The notes beneath the pieces are model-generated. The model saw only the letters and a list, made by a program, of their open reading frames with translations, made no database searches and was not told where the DNA came from. The position numbers were made by a program, and so were the translations under genes. Shown piece by piece: positions 24,053 to 32,172 of a stretch of DNA of 39,446 nucleotides. Where the stretch lies: NCBI GenBank assembly GCA_047634015.1, contig JBLIDB010000011.1, positions 1 through 39,446 of the forward strand. Direction: 5' to 3'. The stretch comes from JAJRXG01 sp047634015 (GTDB lineage Bacteria; Bacteroidota; Bacteroidia; Chitinophagales; Saprospiraceae). Numbering within the stretch: position 1 is the first letter of the stretch; each line of letters starts with the position of its first letter.

Positions 24053-26710
24053 ATGGCAAGGTGGTATCCGAAATTCATTGAATATTTTTATATTCTTACG
24101 CTTTGTATAGCAATATGCCAAGGTGTCTCTGCTCAACAATTTCCCGACGAAAGGCAGATAACAATAGATCTTGTAAACGTACCTTTAGATAGTGCGTTGT
24201 TATTGTTAAGTAAAGCAAGTGGTGTTAATATCAGCTATGATACACCTATTCTTCCTGATAAGAATGTGACACTTTCTGCTAATTATCTAAAGTTGGGCCT
24301 TGCTTTGGACAACGCACTGATCAATACAAATCTCAAATATAAAATCGTTGGAAATCAGCTTGTCATAGTAGAAAAGTATATTCCTTTACTAAACGATATC
24401 GTTACTATTAGTGGCAGGGTAGTGGATGAAAAAAGTGGAGAGCTTCTAGCGCATGTTAATGTGTTTACTTCGGATTTTAGTTATACCGAAGTGACTAACG
24501 AATATGGTTTCTACAGTATTTCTATTCCTCGAAGTCAAACATATAATCTTACTTTTTCCTATGTAGGATACCAAACAATTCTAAAACAGATTACGCCGGT
24601 TGACAACATTGACTTAGATGTATACATGAATGCATACAATCTACTGAATGAGATAGTAATTACTTCAGAGGTCCCCAAAAAGTCAAAACAGGCAGAGCAA
24701 TATGACCAAATGCCTTTAGATTTGCTTGCTTCATTGCCTGGTTTAGGAGGAGAGACTGATATAATTCGTTTGGCCCAAATGAGGTCTGGAGTTACCACAC
24801 AAGCTGACGGATTTGGAGGACTTCTTGTAAGGGGTGGATCAATAGATCAAAATCTGATTTTATTGGATGGTGTTCCTGTTTATAATACTGGACATGCCTT
24901 AGGATTATTTAGTGTTTTTAATTCCTCTGCGATTAAAAATGCTAGGCTCATAAAAGGGGGAATTCCTGCTCGATATGGCGGGAGACTTAGTTCAGTGTTT
25001 GATATCCAAACGAAAGAAGGGAATAATCAAGAATTTCATGGAGAGTTCTCAATTAGCCCACTTATTGCAAAAGGAACGATTGAAGGGCCTATTTCGAAAG
25101 GAAAGAGCTCCTTTTTTGTCACTGGCCGAAGAACAATCGTGGATCCTTGGCTTAAACCCTTCTCAAAATTTCAATTAGAAAGAAATGATCAAGAAGGACA
25201 GATCAATTTCTATTTCTATGACCTCAATGCGAAGCTAAATTTTGATCTTGGTAAAAAAGATCAAATATTTTTAAGTGCCTATTCAGGAAGGGATAAATAT
25301 TTTAATCAGGTAATAGGTTCTGAAGAGCGCAGTTTTGATCAAGAAATTGAAGAGCTGGATCAAACGGATCTGTTCTGGGGAAATCAAATAGCTACTTTAA
25401 GATGGACCCATCAGTATTCCTCAAAAGTATTTGGTCGTGCGAGTCTAAGTAATACGACATTCAATTTTGAAAGTTTTGATTTTGATCGAACCAGAATCAA
25501 TCCTGGAACAAATAATGAAAAGCTAAATTTCAATTATAAACTTTTTGGATCAGATATATCGGATCAAATTGCTTCATATGAATTAGACTGGTATGCCAAG
25601 AAAAGCTTTTACCTTAGGATAGGTGCCAGTTATACTTCTCATAAGTTGACCCCTGGAGTAGATTATGGAAGTCCCGCTGATACTGAACTTAATCCCGATT
25701 TGTTACTTATTAGAGATTCAATATCTACAAATAGCCTCAAGATTACGGGCCAAGAAATAAGGGCATACATTGAGAATGAATTCCGTTTTGGAAGATTATT
25801 AGTAGTAAACTTAGGAGGACATTTTTCTCAGATTATTTCGCCAGGAAAGACATTCACTTCTTTTCAGCCTCGTTTTTCATCTAAATTAAACCTTGGATAT
25901 AATACTTCTTTGAAGTTCGGATATACAAAAATGAATCAGTATTTCCATTTACTTTCTTCTGGCGGATTTGGATTGCCGAATGAAGTTTGGCTTCCGAGTA
26001 CTAGTGAATTGCCGCCCGAGCAATCCCAACAATTTTCCGCTTCATTTAACCATAATTTAAATCAAGAATGGCAAATAACGATAGGGGCTTACCACAAGAA
26101 TTACTCCTCAGTGATAGGGTATACTCAAGGAGGACCTTTTGAGATAAAAGAAGGGGAGGAATGGCAGTCGGAAGTTCCAATAGGAACTGGATCTGCTAAG
26201 GGGGCGGAAATAGAAATTGAAAAATTAACAGGCCCTATACGTGGATGGCTAAGTTATACCTTAGGGAATTCGAAACGTAAATTCGATGCAATCAACGATG
26301 GTGAAGAATTTAGGGCTACAGGAGATAGAAAACATATGTTCCATGTAAATACGCTCGCCAGACTAAACAAAAACCTTGAGATTGGAGTATCATGGACTTA
26401 TGGAAGTGGAGCACCTTTTTCTAAACCTACAAAACGACCGGTTCCCATAAATGGAGAAGTGTTTTTCTTGCCGCGGTTCGAAAAAGTTAACAATGCGAGC
26501 TTGCCAGCATATCATAAACTTGACATAAATCTTACACTGTATAATAAGTACGATTGGGGACAACAAAAGTTTTCAGTAGGGGTGTATAATGCCTATGGCA
26601 ATAGGAATCCATTTTATATAGATATTGTTTCTGAAGGCACTGATTTTGGGGTGGAACAATTAAGTTTGATTCCTTTCTTACCTTATGTTAGCCTTTCACT
26701 TGCCTTTTAA
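24053..26710 (+). CDS. STN-domain TonB-dependent outer-membrane receptor with carboxypeptidase-like domain
   Basis: About 885 residues, starting at ATG 24053 (MARWYPKFIEYFY); an in-frame GTG at 24035 is less likely. The signal peptide ends near GVSAQQ. The STN (secretin/TonB N-terminal) signalling domain is at ~28-105 (ITIDLVNVPLDSALLLLSKA, NISYDTPIL). The carboxypeptidase-regulatory-like domain is at ~118-200 (ISGRVVDEKSGELLAHVNVF, GFYSISIPRS, FSYVGYQ). The plug is at ~215-320 (GGLLVRGGSIDQNLILLDGVPVY in two parts: GGLLVRGGSIDQN, LILLDGVPVY), followed by a 22-strand-type barrel ending in Phe (LSLAF). The STN domain contacts FecR in the periplasm. It is followed, after 162 bases, by a DUF4249 lipoprotein gene rather than SusD, so it is not a classic glycan SusCD pair. 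The substrate is unknown; the family is used for siderophores, peptides and others. Confidence 0.94.
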   Translation: MARWYPKFIEYFYILTLCIAICQGVSAQQFPDERQITIDLVNVPLDSALLLLSKASGVNISYDTPILPDKNVTLSANYLKLGLALDNALINTNLKYKIVGNQLVIVEKYIPLLNDIVTISGRVVDEKSGELLAHVNVFTSDFSYTEVTNEYGFYSISIPRSQTYNLTFSYVGYQTILKQITPVDNIDLDVYMNAYNLLNEIVITSEVPKKSKQAEQYDQMPLDLLASLPGLGGETDIIRLAQMRSGVTTQADGFGGLLVRGGSIDQNLILLDGVPVYNTGHALGLFSVFNSSAIKNARLIKGGIPARYGGRLSSVFDIQTKEGNNQEFHGEFSISPLIAKGTIEGPISKGKSSFFVTGRRTIVDPWLKPFSKFQLERNDQEGQINFYFYDLNAKLNFDLGKKDQIFLSAYSGRDKYFNQVIGSEERSFDQEIEELDQTDLFWGNQIATLRWTHQYSSKVFGRASLSNTTFNFESFDFDRTRINPGTNNEKLNFNYKLFGSDISDQIASYELDWYAKKSFYLRIGASYTSHKLTPGVDYGSPADTELNPDLLLIRDSISTNSLKITGQEIRAYIENEFRFGRLLVVNLGGHFSQIISPGKTFTSFQPRFSSKLNLGYNTSLKFGYTKMNQYFHLLSSGGFGLPNEVWLPSTSELPPEQSQQFSASFNHNLNQEWQITIGAYHKNYSSVIGYTQGGPFEIKEGEEWQSEVPIGTGSAKGAEIEIEKLTGPIRGWLSYTLGNSKRKFDAINDGEEFRATGDRKHMFHVNTLARLNKNLEIGVSWTYGSGAPFSKPTKRPVPINGEVFFLPRFEKVNNASLPAYHKLDINLTLYNKYDWGQQKFSVGVYNAYGNRNPFYIDIVSEGTDFGVEQLSLIPFLPYVSLSLAF

Positions 26711-26730
26711 GAAAATATATTTTTAAGTTT

Positions 26731-26745
26731 TATTGATAATCAATA
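26731..26745. promoter_or_regulatory. Perfect 15-base palindrome between receptor and DUF4249 genes
   Basis: TATTGAT-A-ATCAATA is perfectly symmetric about one base and lies 20 bases after the receptor stop and 52 bases before a -7-like element for DUF4249. Its one-base centre argues against an RNA hairpin and for a dimeric DNA-binding site. A/T-rich palindromes do arise by chance. Confidence 0.28.
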
Positions 26746-26796
26746 GTTTATATATGGTGTTTTTTGCGATTAAATAAAAGAAATAGCAGTAATAGT

Positions 26797-26804
26797 TATA
26801 TTTG
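26797..26804 (+). promoter_or_regulatory. Candidate -7 element for the DUF4249 gene
   Basis: TATATTTG is a perfect TAnnTTTG, 69 bases before the TTG start at 26873. A TTG at 26764-26766 is 30 bases upstream, too far for the usual 17-23. It may give DUF4249 its own transcript besides read-through from the receptor gene. Confidence 0.4.
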
Positions 26805-26872
26805 TGCTCAAATATGTGACGCATCGAATTATATGGTGTCTAATATTTAACTGAGGTATTAAAACTAATTCT

Positions 26873-27820
26873 TTGAAAAATCTCTACATATTAGTTTTCG
26901 TGATATTAACAACGACTTCATGTCGTGAAGATTTCGTTACCTCCTCCGACCCTAATTTCCAACAAAGCGTTAACCTGAATGCTGAGCTCAGCAATGACGA
27001 TATCGTTCAAATAAGTCTTCTTAAGAACATAGAGATAGGCGCGGATTATGCACAAGCGGAACTGGACAATGCCCTAATTACCTTTTCAGGATCTAATATC
27101 CCGAATAGTAATATGAATATGGTCTATGATGCTGATCGTCGTCGATATGTATTAGAAAATTTAAACTATAGGGTAGAAGAGGGATATGATTATGCTATTG
27201 AAATAGTGGTTGATCCCAATACTGCAGAAGAGGAAATAATTACTGCTAATACTTATATACCAAGAGCTGTACGACCGTCTGGATTTAGAGCTGAAAATAT
27301 AACTTTCAGCGAAGATGCAGATGGAGATAAAATATATAGAATGACCTTATATATTCAGCTCAACGAACCTGAAGAGTTGCCAGCATTTTATCATTTGTCT
27401 CCATATAGATTTCGGAGTGAGTCTCGAAGAAACAACGACGGTTCAATGAGTATTCAGGATTATGATGACATCCGTTATAAATTGGATGTTGATGAAGTAA
27501 TAGAAAGCGAGAATGGTATTGTCGCACTCATTCATAAAGATGGTGTATTTGTAGATCAGTCAAAGATTTCCAATAATGAAATCAAAATGATAGTAGAAAC
27601 TGGTCGACCTTTAACTCCGAATGAGGTGTTACATAAATTAGATATTGATGTTTCAACCCTGAGTCCAGATTTGTATCATTATAATATTGCACTGGACAAA
27701 GAAATCCGAAGTGTTCAGGCCAATTATACTTCACCTATTGATCCTTACAGCAACGTGCAAAATGGTTATGGGATTTTCGGAGGCTCGAGTATGATTCAAT
27801 ACGCTATTGAGATACAATAA
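26873..27820 (+). CDS. DUF4249 lipoprotein associated with a TonB-dependent receptor
   Basis: A 315-residue lipoprotein: MKNLYILVFVILTTTSC with lipidated Cys17, then RED and a beta-rich body of the DUF4249 type. Features are NLNAELSNDDIVQISLLKN, AEEEIITANTYIPRAV, FYHLSPYRF and a C-terminal YGIFGGSSMIQYAIEI. DUF4249 proteins occur beside TonB-dependent receptors in Bacteroidota and are presumed surface or outer-membrane lipoproteins helping ligand capture, in the position SusD takes in glycan systems. This is inference from context; the family is not biochemically defined. The start is TTG: the frame has a stop seven codons upstream and no ATG until far inside the protein, and the signal peptide needs this start. 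It ends 22 bases from the convergent carboxylase gene. Confidence 0.88.
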   Translation: MKNLYILVFVILTTTSCREDFVTSSDPNFQQSVNLNAELSNDDIVQISLLKNIEIGADYAQAELDNALITFSGSNIPNSNMNMVYDADRRRYVLENLNYRVEEGYDYAIEIVVDPNTAEEEIITANTYIPRAVRPSGFRAENITFSEDADGDKIYRMTLYIQLNEPEELPAFYHLSPYRFRSESRRNNDGSMSIQDYDDIRYKLDVDEVIESENGIVALIHKDGVFVDQSKISNNEIKMIVETGRPLTPNEVLHKLDIDVSTLSPDLYHYNIALDKEIRSVQANYTSPIDPYSNVQNGYGIFGGSSMIQYAIEIQ

Positions 27821-27842
27821 TTCTCCTTCCAGATTATCTTTT

Positions 27843-29477
27843 TTAAGTTTGTATTACACCAACGTTGAATTTATCAACGGGTGCAAGATTTGCAGCTTGA
27901 ATTCCAACAGATATTAATTCTCGTGTACTATTAGGATCGATAATTGCGTCAACCCATAATCTTGCGGCGGCATAATAGGGTGATGTTTGCTCTTCGTATT
28001 TATCAGAGATCTTATGAAAGATTTCTTGTTGCTCTTTTTCACTTGGGACCTCTCCTTTTTTCTTTAATGTACTTACCTGAATCTGCATTAAGACTTTAGC
28101 CGCTTGAGCTCCTCCCATGACAGCAATTCTTGCACTTGGCCATGCGACTATCAGTCTTGGATCATAAGCTTTACCACACATAGCGTAGTTTCCAGCACCG
28201 TAGGAATTGCCCATTACTATGCTGAACTTTGGTACTGTACTATTGCTTACAGCCGAGACCATTTTAGCACCATCTTTTATTATTCCTCCATGTTCAGACC
28301 TACTTCCGACCATAAAGCCACTAACATCATGCATGAAGACAAGAGGGATCTTCTTTTGATTACAATTCATAATAAACCTTGCTGCTTTATCTGCGGAATC
28401 AGAGTAAATCACTCCTCCGAATTGCATCTCTCCCTTTGCATTTTTTACAACTTTTCGATGGTTAATAACGATACCCACAGACCAACCATCTATTCGTGCG
28501 TATAGGCATTTTATAGTCTTACCATAATCTTTCTTGTATTCAGTCCATTTACCCTCGTCAACTAAGCATTTTAAAACTTCATTAGTGTCATACTGTTTTG
28601 TTCTATCCGTGGGAAAAACCTGATATAACGTATCCTCTGAATATTCGGGATCTTTTGATTCGATTCTATTAAAACCTGTTTTTTCTTGAGGGCCAAGTTT
28701 TGATATTAGATCTTTGATTGTATCTAAGCATTCCTCATCATTCTTGCATTTATAATCTACAACGCCGGATAATTCCGTTTGAGTGGTTGCACCACCGAGT
28801 GTTTCTTTATCAACGGATTCACCGATTGCCGCTTTGACTAAAAATGGTCCGGCTAAGAAAATAGAACCCGTACCCTCTACAATTAGAGATTCGTCAGACA
28901 TAATGGGTAGATAGGCACCGCCTGCGACACAACTGCCCATAATAGCAGATATCTGAGGTATTCCCATACTCGACATAACGGCATTATTGCGAAATGTTCT
29001 GCCAAAGTTTTCTTTGTCAGGAAAGACTTCATCTTGCATGGGTAAAAAAGCACCCGCGCTATCTACCAGGTAGATAATAGGAAGTCTATTTTCCATGCTG
29101 ATTTCTTGAGCCCGAAGGTTTTTCTTAGCGGTAGCAGGAAACCATGCACCTGCTTTGACTGTGGCATCATTGGCAACAATCATGCATAACCTACCAGATA
29201 CATTACCTATTCCTGTTACTACTCCTGCGGCTGGACAACCACCATGCTCCTCATACATTTTATATGCGGCCAGCGCACCTATTTCAGTGAAATTAGAATC
29301 TGGATCGATGAGATACGAGATTCTCTCGCGCGCTGTCATCTTGCCTCGAGCTTTATGCTTTGCTACTTTTTTAGCTCCTCCACCTTCTGCAATTTCATCA
29401 AGTCTTCTATTGAGTGTCGCAAGAGAAAGTTTCATTGCATCTTCATTTTTGCTATGATCAATATTGATTTCTTTCAT
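27843..29477 (-). CDS. Acyl-CoA carboxylase carboxyltransferase (beta) subunit, methylcrotonyl-CoA carboxylase-like
   Basis: A 544-residue biotin-dependent carboxyltransferase with two crotonase-like halves. Visible segments are KHKARGKMTARERI (N-terminal CoA-binding region), YLVDSAGAFLPMQDEVFPD, GSCVAGGAYLPIMSDES (first oxyanion hole), and in the C half PLVFMHDVSGFMVG, GNSYGAGNYAMCGKAYDPR and WPSARIAVMGGAQAAKV. LVDSAGAFLP, VFPDKENFGR and the length favour the methylcrotonyl-CoA carboxylase branch (leucine breakdown) over propionyl-CoA carboxylase. The 10-base distance to an isovaleryl-type acyl-CoA dehydrogenase supports this. The biotin carboxylase/BCCP alpha subunit is not next to it, as the next gene is convergent DUF4249, so it must be elsewhere. 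Confidence 0.93.
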   Translation of the reverse strand: MKEINIDHSKNEDAMKLSLATLNRRLDEIAEGGGAKKVAKHKARGKMTARERISYLIDPDSNFTEIGALAAYKMYEEHGGCPAAGVVTGIGNVSGRLCMIVANDATVKAGAWFPATAKKNLRAQEISMENRLPIIYLVDSAGAFLPMQDEVFPDKENFGRTFRNNAVMSSMGIPQISAIMGSCVAGGAYLPIMSDESLIVEGTGSIFLAGPFLVKAAIGESVDKETLGGATTQTELSGVVDYKCKNDEECLDTIKDLISKLGPQEKTGFNRIESKDPEYSEDTLYQVFPTDRTKQYDTNEVLKCLVDEGKWTEYKKDYGKTIKCLYARIDGWSVGIVINHRKVVKNAKGEMQFGGVIYSDSADKAARFIMNCNQKKIPLVFMHDVSGFMVGSRSEHGGIIKDGAKMVSAVSNSTVPKFSIVMGNSYGAGNYAMCGKAYDPRLIVAWPSARIAVMGGAQAAKVLMQIQVSTLKKKGEVPSEKEQQEIFHKISDKYEEQTSPYYAAARLWVDAIIDPNSTRELISVGIQAANLAPVDKFNVGVIQT

Positions 29478-29487
29478 ATTGATTTAT

Positions 29488-30654
29488 TTAGAGTTTTGCT
29501 TCGTAAGACTTATTGTCAATGACAATCTTCGCGATGATTTCTTTTAGGATTTCGGATGTTCCCCCACCTATAGGGCCAAGCCGACTATCTCTCCACATAC
29601 GTGCTAAGGGGTAATCTTCCATAAACCCATATCCTCCTAACATCTGAATACAGTCGTAAATCACTTTGTCAGCGACAGTCGTGGATTGTAATTTGGACAT
29701 GGATGCCTCTTTCACTACATATTCTCCTTGAGTCATCCTATATACCGTCTGATAATTAAAGGATTTTATTATTTCTATTTCTGTTGCCATTTCCGCAATC
29801 CTATGTCTTAAGGCCTGAAATTCATTAATTTTTTTCCCAAAAGCTTCACGCTCTGACATGTATCCAAGTGTATACTCCAAGGCATATTCGGCTCGCGCAT
29901 GTGCATTTACACCCATAATGAGCCTTTCTAAAGAAAAGTGTTGCATTACGTAGTAAAAACCATTTTCCTTATCTCCCATAAGATGGGACAAAGGAATTCT
30001 TACGTTATCAAAAGCGATTTCACCAGTATCTGACGCACGCCAACCTAATTTATTTAGCTTCGTAGCACTAACGCCAGGGGTGTCTCGATCCACAAGAAAG
30101 ATGCCCATTGCCCGCTTACTGTTTGCCGCATCGGTTTTTGCAACGACTATTAAATAATCACTAAATACACCATTGGTTATAAACGTTTTGGAACCATTTA
30201 GAATATATGAATCACCATCTTGTACAGCTGATGTTCTCATGGCAGCTACATCTGAGCCGCCATAGGGTTCCGTTATGCAAAGGCAACCGACTTTATCACC
30301 AGAAATACTTGCCGAAAGATATTTTTCTTTGATCTCTTCTGAGCCCTCTGAATTCAGATGGGTCATAGCGAGGTAGACATGTGCCCAAATTGCAGCAGCA
30401 AATCCTCCTGAATGAACTCTTTGCAATTCTTCACATAGTACTACAGTATACAGGTGATCCAATCCCAGTCCACCATATTGCTCAGGATACACCATACTGA
30501 AATAGCCCATCTCACCCATTTTCTTCCAGATAGCAGGATCGATCACTCCGGTTTCTTCCCATTCATCGACATGAGGAATTACTTCACTTTTTAAGAAGTC
30601 TCTCAAGCCAGACCTAAATAAATCGTGCTCTTCATTAAATATTAGATGCTTCAT
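29488..30654 (-). CDS. Acyl-CoA dehydrogenase, isovaleryl/long-chain subclass
   Basis: A 388-residue FAD flavoenzyme catalysing alpha,beta-dehydrogenation of an acyl-CoA and passing electrons to ETF. N-terminal helical domain, then CITEPYGGSDVAAMRT and KTFITNGVFSDYLIVVAKT (FAD/substrate beta domain), then a C-terminal helical domain with REAFGKKI, QMLGGYGFMEDYPLARMWRD and IGGGTSEI. In medium/short-chain enzymes the catalytic Glu precedes GT in the last motif; here that position is Gly (GGGTSEI). The base is therefore likely Glu243 in FSLERLI on helix G, as in isovaleryl-CoA and long-chain dehydrogenases. It is the upstream gene of a two-gene operon with the carboxylase beta subunit, which fits the isovaleryl-CoA to methylcrotonyl-CoA to methylglutaconyl-CoA steps. 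Confidence 0.94.
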   Translation of the reverse strand: MKHLIFNEEHDLFRSGLRDFLKSEVIPHVDEWEETGVIDPAIWKKMGEMGYFSMVYPEQYGGLGLDHLYTVVLCEELQRVHSGGFAAAIWAHVYLAMTHLNSEGSEEIKEKYLSASISGDKVGCLCITEPYGGSDVAAMRTSAVQDGDSYILNGSKTFITNGVFSDYLIVVAKTDAANSKRAMGIFLVDRDTPGVSATKLNKLGWRASDTGEIAFDNVRIPLSHLMGDKENGFYYVMQHFSLERLIMGVNAHARAEYALEYTLGYMSEREAFGKKINEFQALRHRIAEMATEIEIIKSFNYQTVYRMTQGEYVVKEASMSKLQSTTVADKVIYDCIQMLGGYGFMEDYPLARMWRDSRLGPIGGGTSEILKEIIAKIVIDNKSYEAKL

Positions 30655-30683
30655 TTCTAAAAATTATTGCATTTTAAATCAAT

Positions 30684-30710
30684 TGTTCTACCTGCCTTGA
30701 GCAGAGAACA
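30684..30710. promoter_or_regulatory. Interrupted inverted repeat between the divergent acyl-CoA dehydrogenase and MFS genes
   Basis: TGTTCT-ac-CTGC-cttga-GCAG-AGAACA: ten base pairs in two arms, a 2-base bulge and a 5-base loop. It lies 30 bases before the acyl-CoA dehydrogenase start and 125 bases before the MFS start. It could be an operator for a dimeric regulator or a hairpin in the 5' leader of the dehydrogenase mRNA. No T-run follows. Confidence 0.33.
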
Positions 30711-30834
30711 GGATTTCCAGAAGGCCTTAAAATGATGAAATACTTCCCAAAGTTAATAAGCTTTGAATCATAAATCTAAAAGTTCTGTACCAACTATACT
30801 TTTAACTATCTTAAGGTCATAAAGTAAATGATAT

Positions 30835-32166
30835 ATGAATAGTAAAGTTTTTAGATGGTCTTTGGCAGTAGCGCTTTCAGGCTTTTTATTTGGTTTTGAT
30901 ACAGCTGTAATTTCAGGTGCCGATCAACCTATTCAGAGACTCTGGTCGACAAGTTCTTCATTCCATTCTTTTTTTATAATGTCCATGGCATTATGGGGAA
31001 CAGTAATAGGTGCTCTCTTCGGGGGAATTCCTACCGATAAGTATGGGAGAAAGAAAGTGTTGTTTTGGATCGGGGTACTGTACTTGTTTTCGGCCTTAGG
31101 GTCAGCTTTTGCTTGGGATCCTTTATCCTTTTCATTTTTTCGTTTTATAGGAGGGATAGGAGTTGGAGCTTCATCTGTGGCAGCACCCACTTATATTTCG
31201 GAGATTGCACCCAGTAATAAAAGAGGAAGATTAGTCGCATTATATCAGTTCAATATAGTTTTGGGGATCTTGATCGCATTTCTAACGAATTGGTTAGTTG
31301 GTAAGTTTATGGGGGTTGACAACTGGAGACTGATGCTTGGTTTAGAAGCAATTCCTGCTTTCTTTTATTGTATCATGGTATTAGGCGTTCCAAGAAGTCC
31401 GAGATGGTTGATCTTAAATCAAGGTGAAGAGGAAGAAGCAAGACAAACTTTAATCATGCTGAATCCCGAGGCGAATGTTGAGGATGAAATTGCGGCGATT
31501 AAACAATCCCAATCTCCGTCTAAAAAGGATAACATTTTCTCTGGTAGGTATAATTTCCCTATTCTTTTGGCTTTTCTTTTAGCATTCTTCAATCAGTTAT
31601 CAGGAATTAATTTTGTGTTGTATTATGCGCCTAGGATTTTTGGGTTGGCAGGATTGGGAGAAAGTACAGCACTACTTTCCTCTATTGGTGTGGGATTGAC
31701 AAATTTAGTGTTCACATATGTTGGGGTCTACCTTATTGATAGAGTGGGAAGAAGGACCTTAATGATTTATGGATCTATAGGCTATATTATTACGCTTGCT
31801 GCATTAGCATGGGGTTTTATGACAGGAGCGGAAGGCATGCTAATTGTTATCTTAGTTTTCGGCTTCATAGCGTCTCACGCGATTGGGCAAGGGGCAGTAA
31901 TTTGGGTATTTATTTCAGAGATATTTCCTAACAATGTAAGAGCATCTGGTCAAGCATTAGGTACTGGTACACATTGGGTTTTTGCAGCAATTATTACATT
32001 AATTACTTTGCCTATTATAGATATGCTTGGTAATAATCCATGGAAGCTATTTGCATTTTTCGCATTTATGATGATATTGCAACTGGCGTACACTTTATTT
32101 TTAATGCCTGAGACAAAAGGCGTTTCATTAGAAGATTTAGAGAAGAAATTAATAAAAGATAAATAG
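30835..32166 (+). CDS. Sugar-porter family MFS transporter
   Basis: A 443-residue inner-membrane permease with 12 predicted transmembrane helices. Sugar-porter signatures are SGFLFGFDTAVISGAD in TM1, TDKYGRKKVLF in loop 2-3, RFIGGIGVGASSVAAPTYISE in TM4 (RFIGGIGVGASSV, AAPTYISE), PRSPRWL at mid-protein, QLSGINFVLYYAPRIF in TM7, and PETKG at the C-terminus. It would import a hexose, pentose or polyol by H+ symport or facilitated diffusion; the substrate is not decided by sequence. A GlpF-like channel gene starts 6 bases after its stop, so the two are very likely co-transcribed. An inverted repeat in the upstream intergenic region (30684) may bear on control. Confidence 0.94.
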   Translation: MNSKVFRWSLAVALSGFLFGFDTAVISGADQPIQRLWSTSSSFHSFFIMSMALWGTVIGALFGGIPTDKYGRKKVLFWIGVLYLFSALGSAFAWDPLSFSFFRFIGGIGVGASSVAAPTYISEIAPSNKRGRLVALYQFNIVLGILIAFLTNWLVGKFMGVDNWRLMLGLEAIPAFFYCIMVLGVPRSPRWLILNQGEEEEARQTLIMLNPEANVEDEIAAIKQSQSPSKKDNIFSGRYNFPILLAFLLAFFNQLSGINFVLYYAPRIFGLAGLGESTALLSSIGVGLTNLVFTYVGVYLIDRVGRRTLMIYGSIGYIITLAALAWGFMTGAEGMLIVILVFGFIASHAIGQGAVIWVFISEIFPNNVRASGQALGTGTHWVFAAIITLITLPIIDMLGNNPWKLFAFFAFMMILQLAYTLFLMPETKGVSLEDLEKKLIKDK

Positions 32167-32172
32167 TATAAT

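Noticed and set aside
28104..28505. 133-codon open frame on the plus strand inside the carboxylase beta gene
   Set aside because: Antisense shadow of a highly conserved gene, with Ser/His/Cys-rich residues and no domain or plausible signal peptide.
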